A stretch of 6,893 nt of DNA from the NCBI GenBank assembly GCA_002771395.1, contig PCSS01000223.1:1-6893 (forward strand), in the 5' to 3' direction. The DNA comes from Bacteroidetes bacterium CG23_combo_of_CG06-09_8_20_14_all_32_9. Its GTDB lineage: Bacteria > Bacteroidota > Bacteroidia > Bacteroidales > GWA2-32-17. Below are positions 6,858 through 6,893 of the stretch, piece after piece. The translations under genes were made by a program, and so were the position numbers. Numbering within the stretch: the stretch's first letter is position 1; each line of letters opens with the position of its first letter. The notes beneath the pieces are model-generated. The model was not told where the DNA came from. It saw only the letters and a list, made by a program, of their open reading frames with translations, and did no database searches.

Positions 6858-6893
6858 CTGTTTATATTTTTGTAATTTGTTGTTCAAAAAAAA

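Noticed and set aside
6858..6887. Upstream TTG start extending LpxA by ten residues
   Set aside because: The ATG at 6857 gives the standard LpxA N-terminus and length. The extension is Asn/Lys/Gln-rich, has no ribosome-binding signal and does not resemble the family.
1..6893. CRISPR arrays, tRNA or rRNA genes, toxin-antitoxin or phage defence genes
   Set aside because: No regularly spaced repeats, RNA-gene signatures or fitting small gene pairs were seen on either strand.

Overview
The window looks like a chromosomal segment of a Bacteroidota bacterium, probably Bacteroidales or Cytophagales-like; the rank below phylum is a guess. The reasons are the low GC, the lack of Shine-Dalgarno sequences, a candidate TAnnTTTG -7 element, a large periplasmic propeller plus Y_Y_Y sensor of the type common in this phylum, and a LpxA whose sequence has a Bacteroidota look.

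Layout, left to right. Positions 1-88 are AT-rich and non-coding, downstream of the first gene. Positions 89-3820 (minus strand) hold one very large gene. It encodes a membrane sensor with a signal peptide, a periplasmic beta-propeller of two-component-regulator-type repeats, a Y_Y_Y domain, one membrane helix, a coiled coil, a class III adenylate cyclase domain and a C-terminal HD phosphohydrolase-like domain. A 63-bp intergenic region separates it from a divergent gene for a tandem-domain universal stress protein (3884-4711, plus). After a spacer with a long imperfect inverted repeat comes a complete-looking IS5/IS903-like insertion sequence (about 4900-5995). It has 20-bp terminal inverted repeats (18/20 identical) and one intact DDE transposase. 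The window ends with lpxA (minus strand, 6057 to about 6857), the first acyltransferase of lipid A synthesis, whose 5' side lies at the window edge.

How the parts may work together. The cyclase carries adenine-specifying and metal-binding residues, so it should make cAMP in the cytoplasm in response to a periplasmic signal. The HD domain on the same chain could be an opposing or regulatory phosphohydrolase, but its substrate is unknown. The stress protein next door may belong to the same response; this is inferred only from divergent gene order and from the fact that some USPs bind cAMP. The insertion sequence lies between the convergent usp and lpxA genes and disrupts neither. lpxA appears to be an unrelated housekeeping gene.

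I see no CRISPR array, tRNA, rRNA or defence system. The most unusual item is the propeller-cyclase-HD protein.
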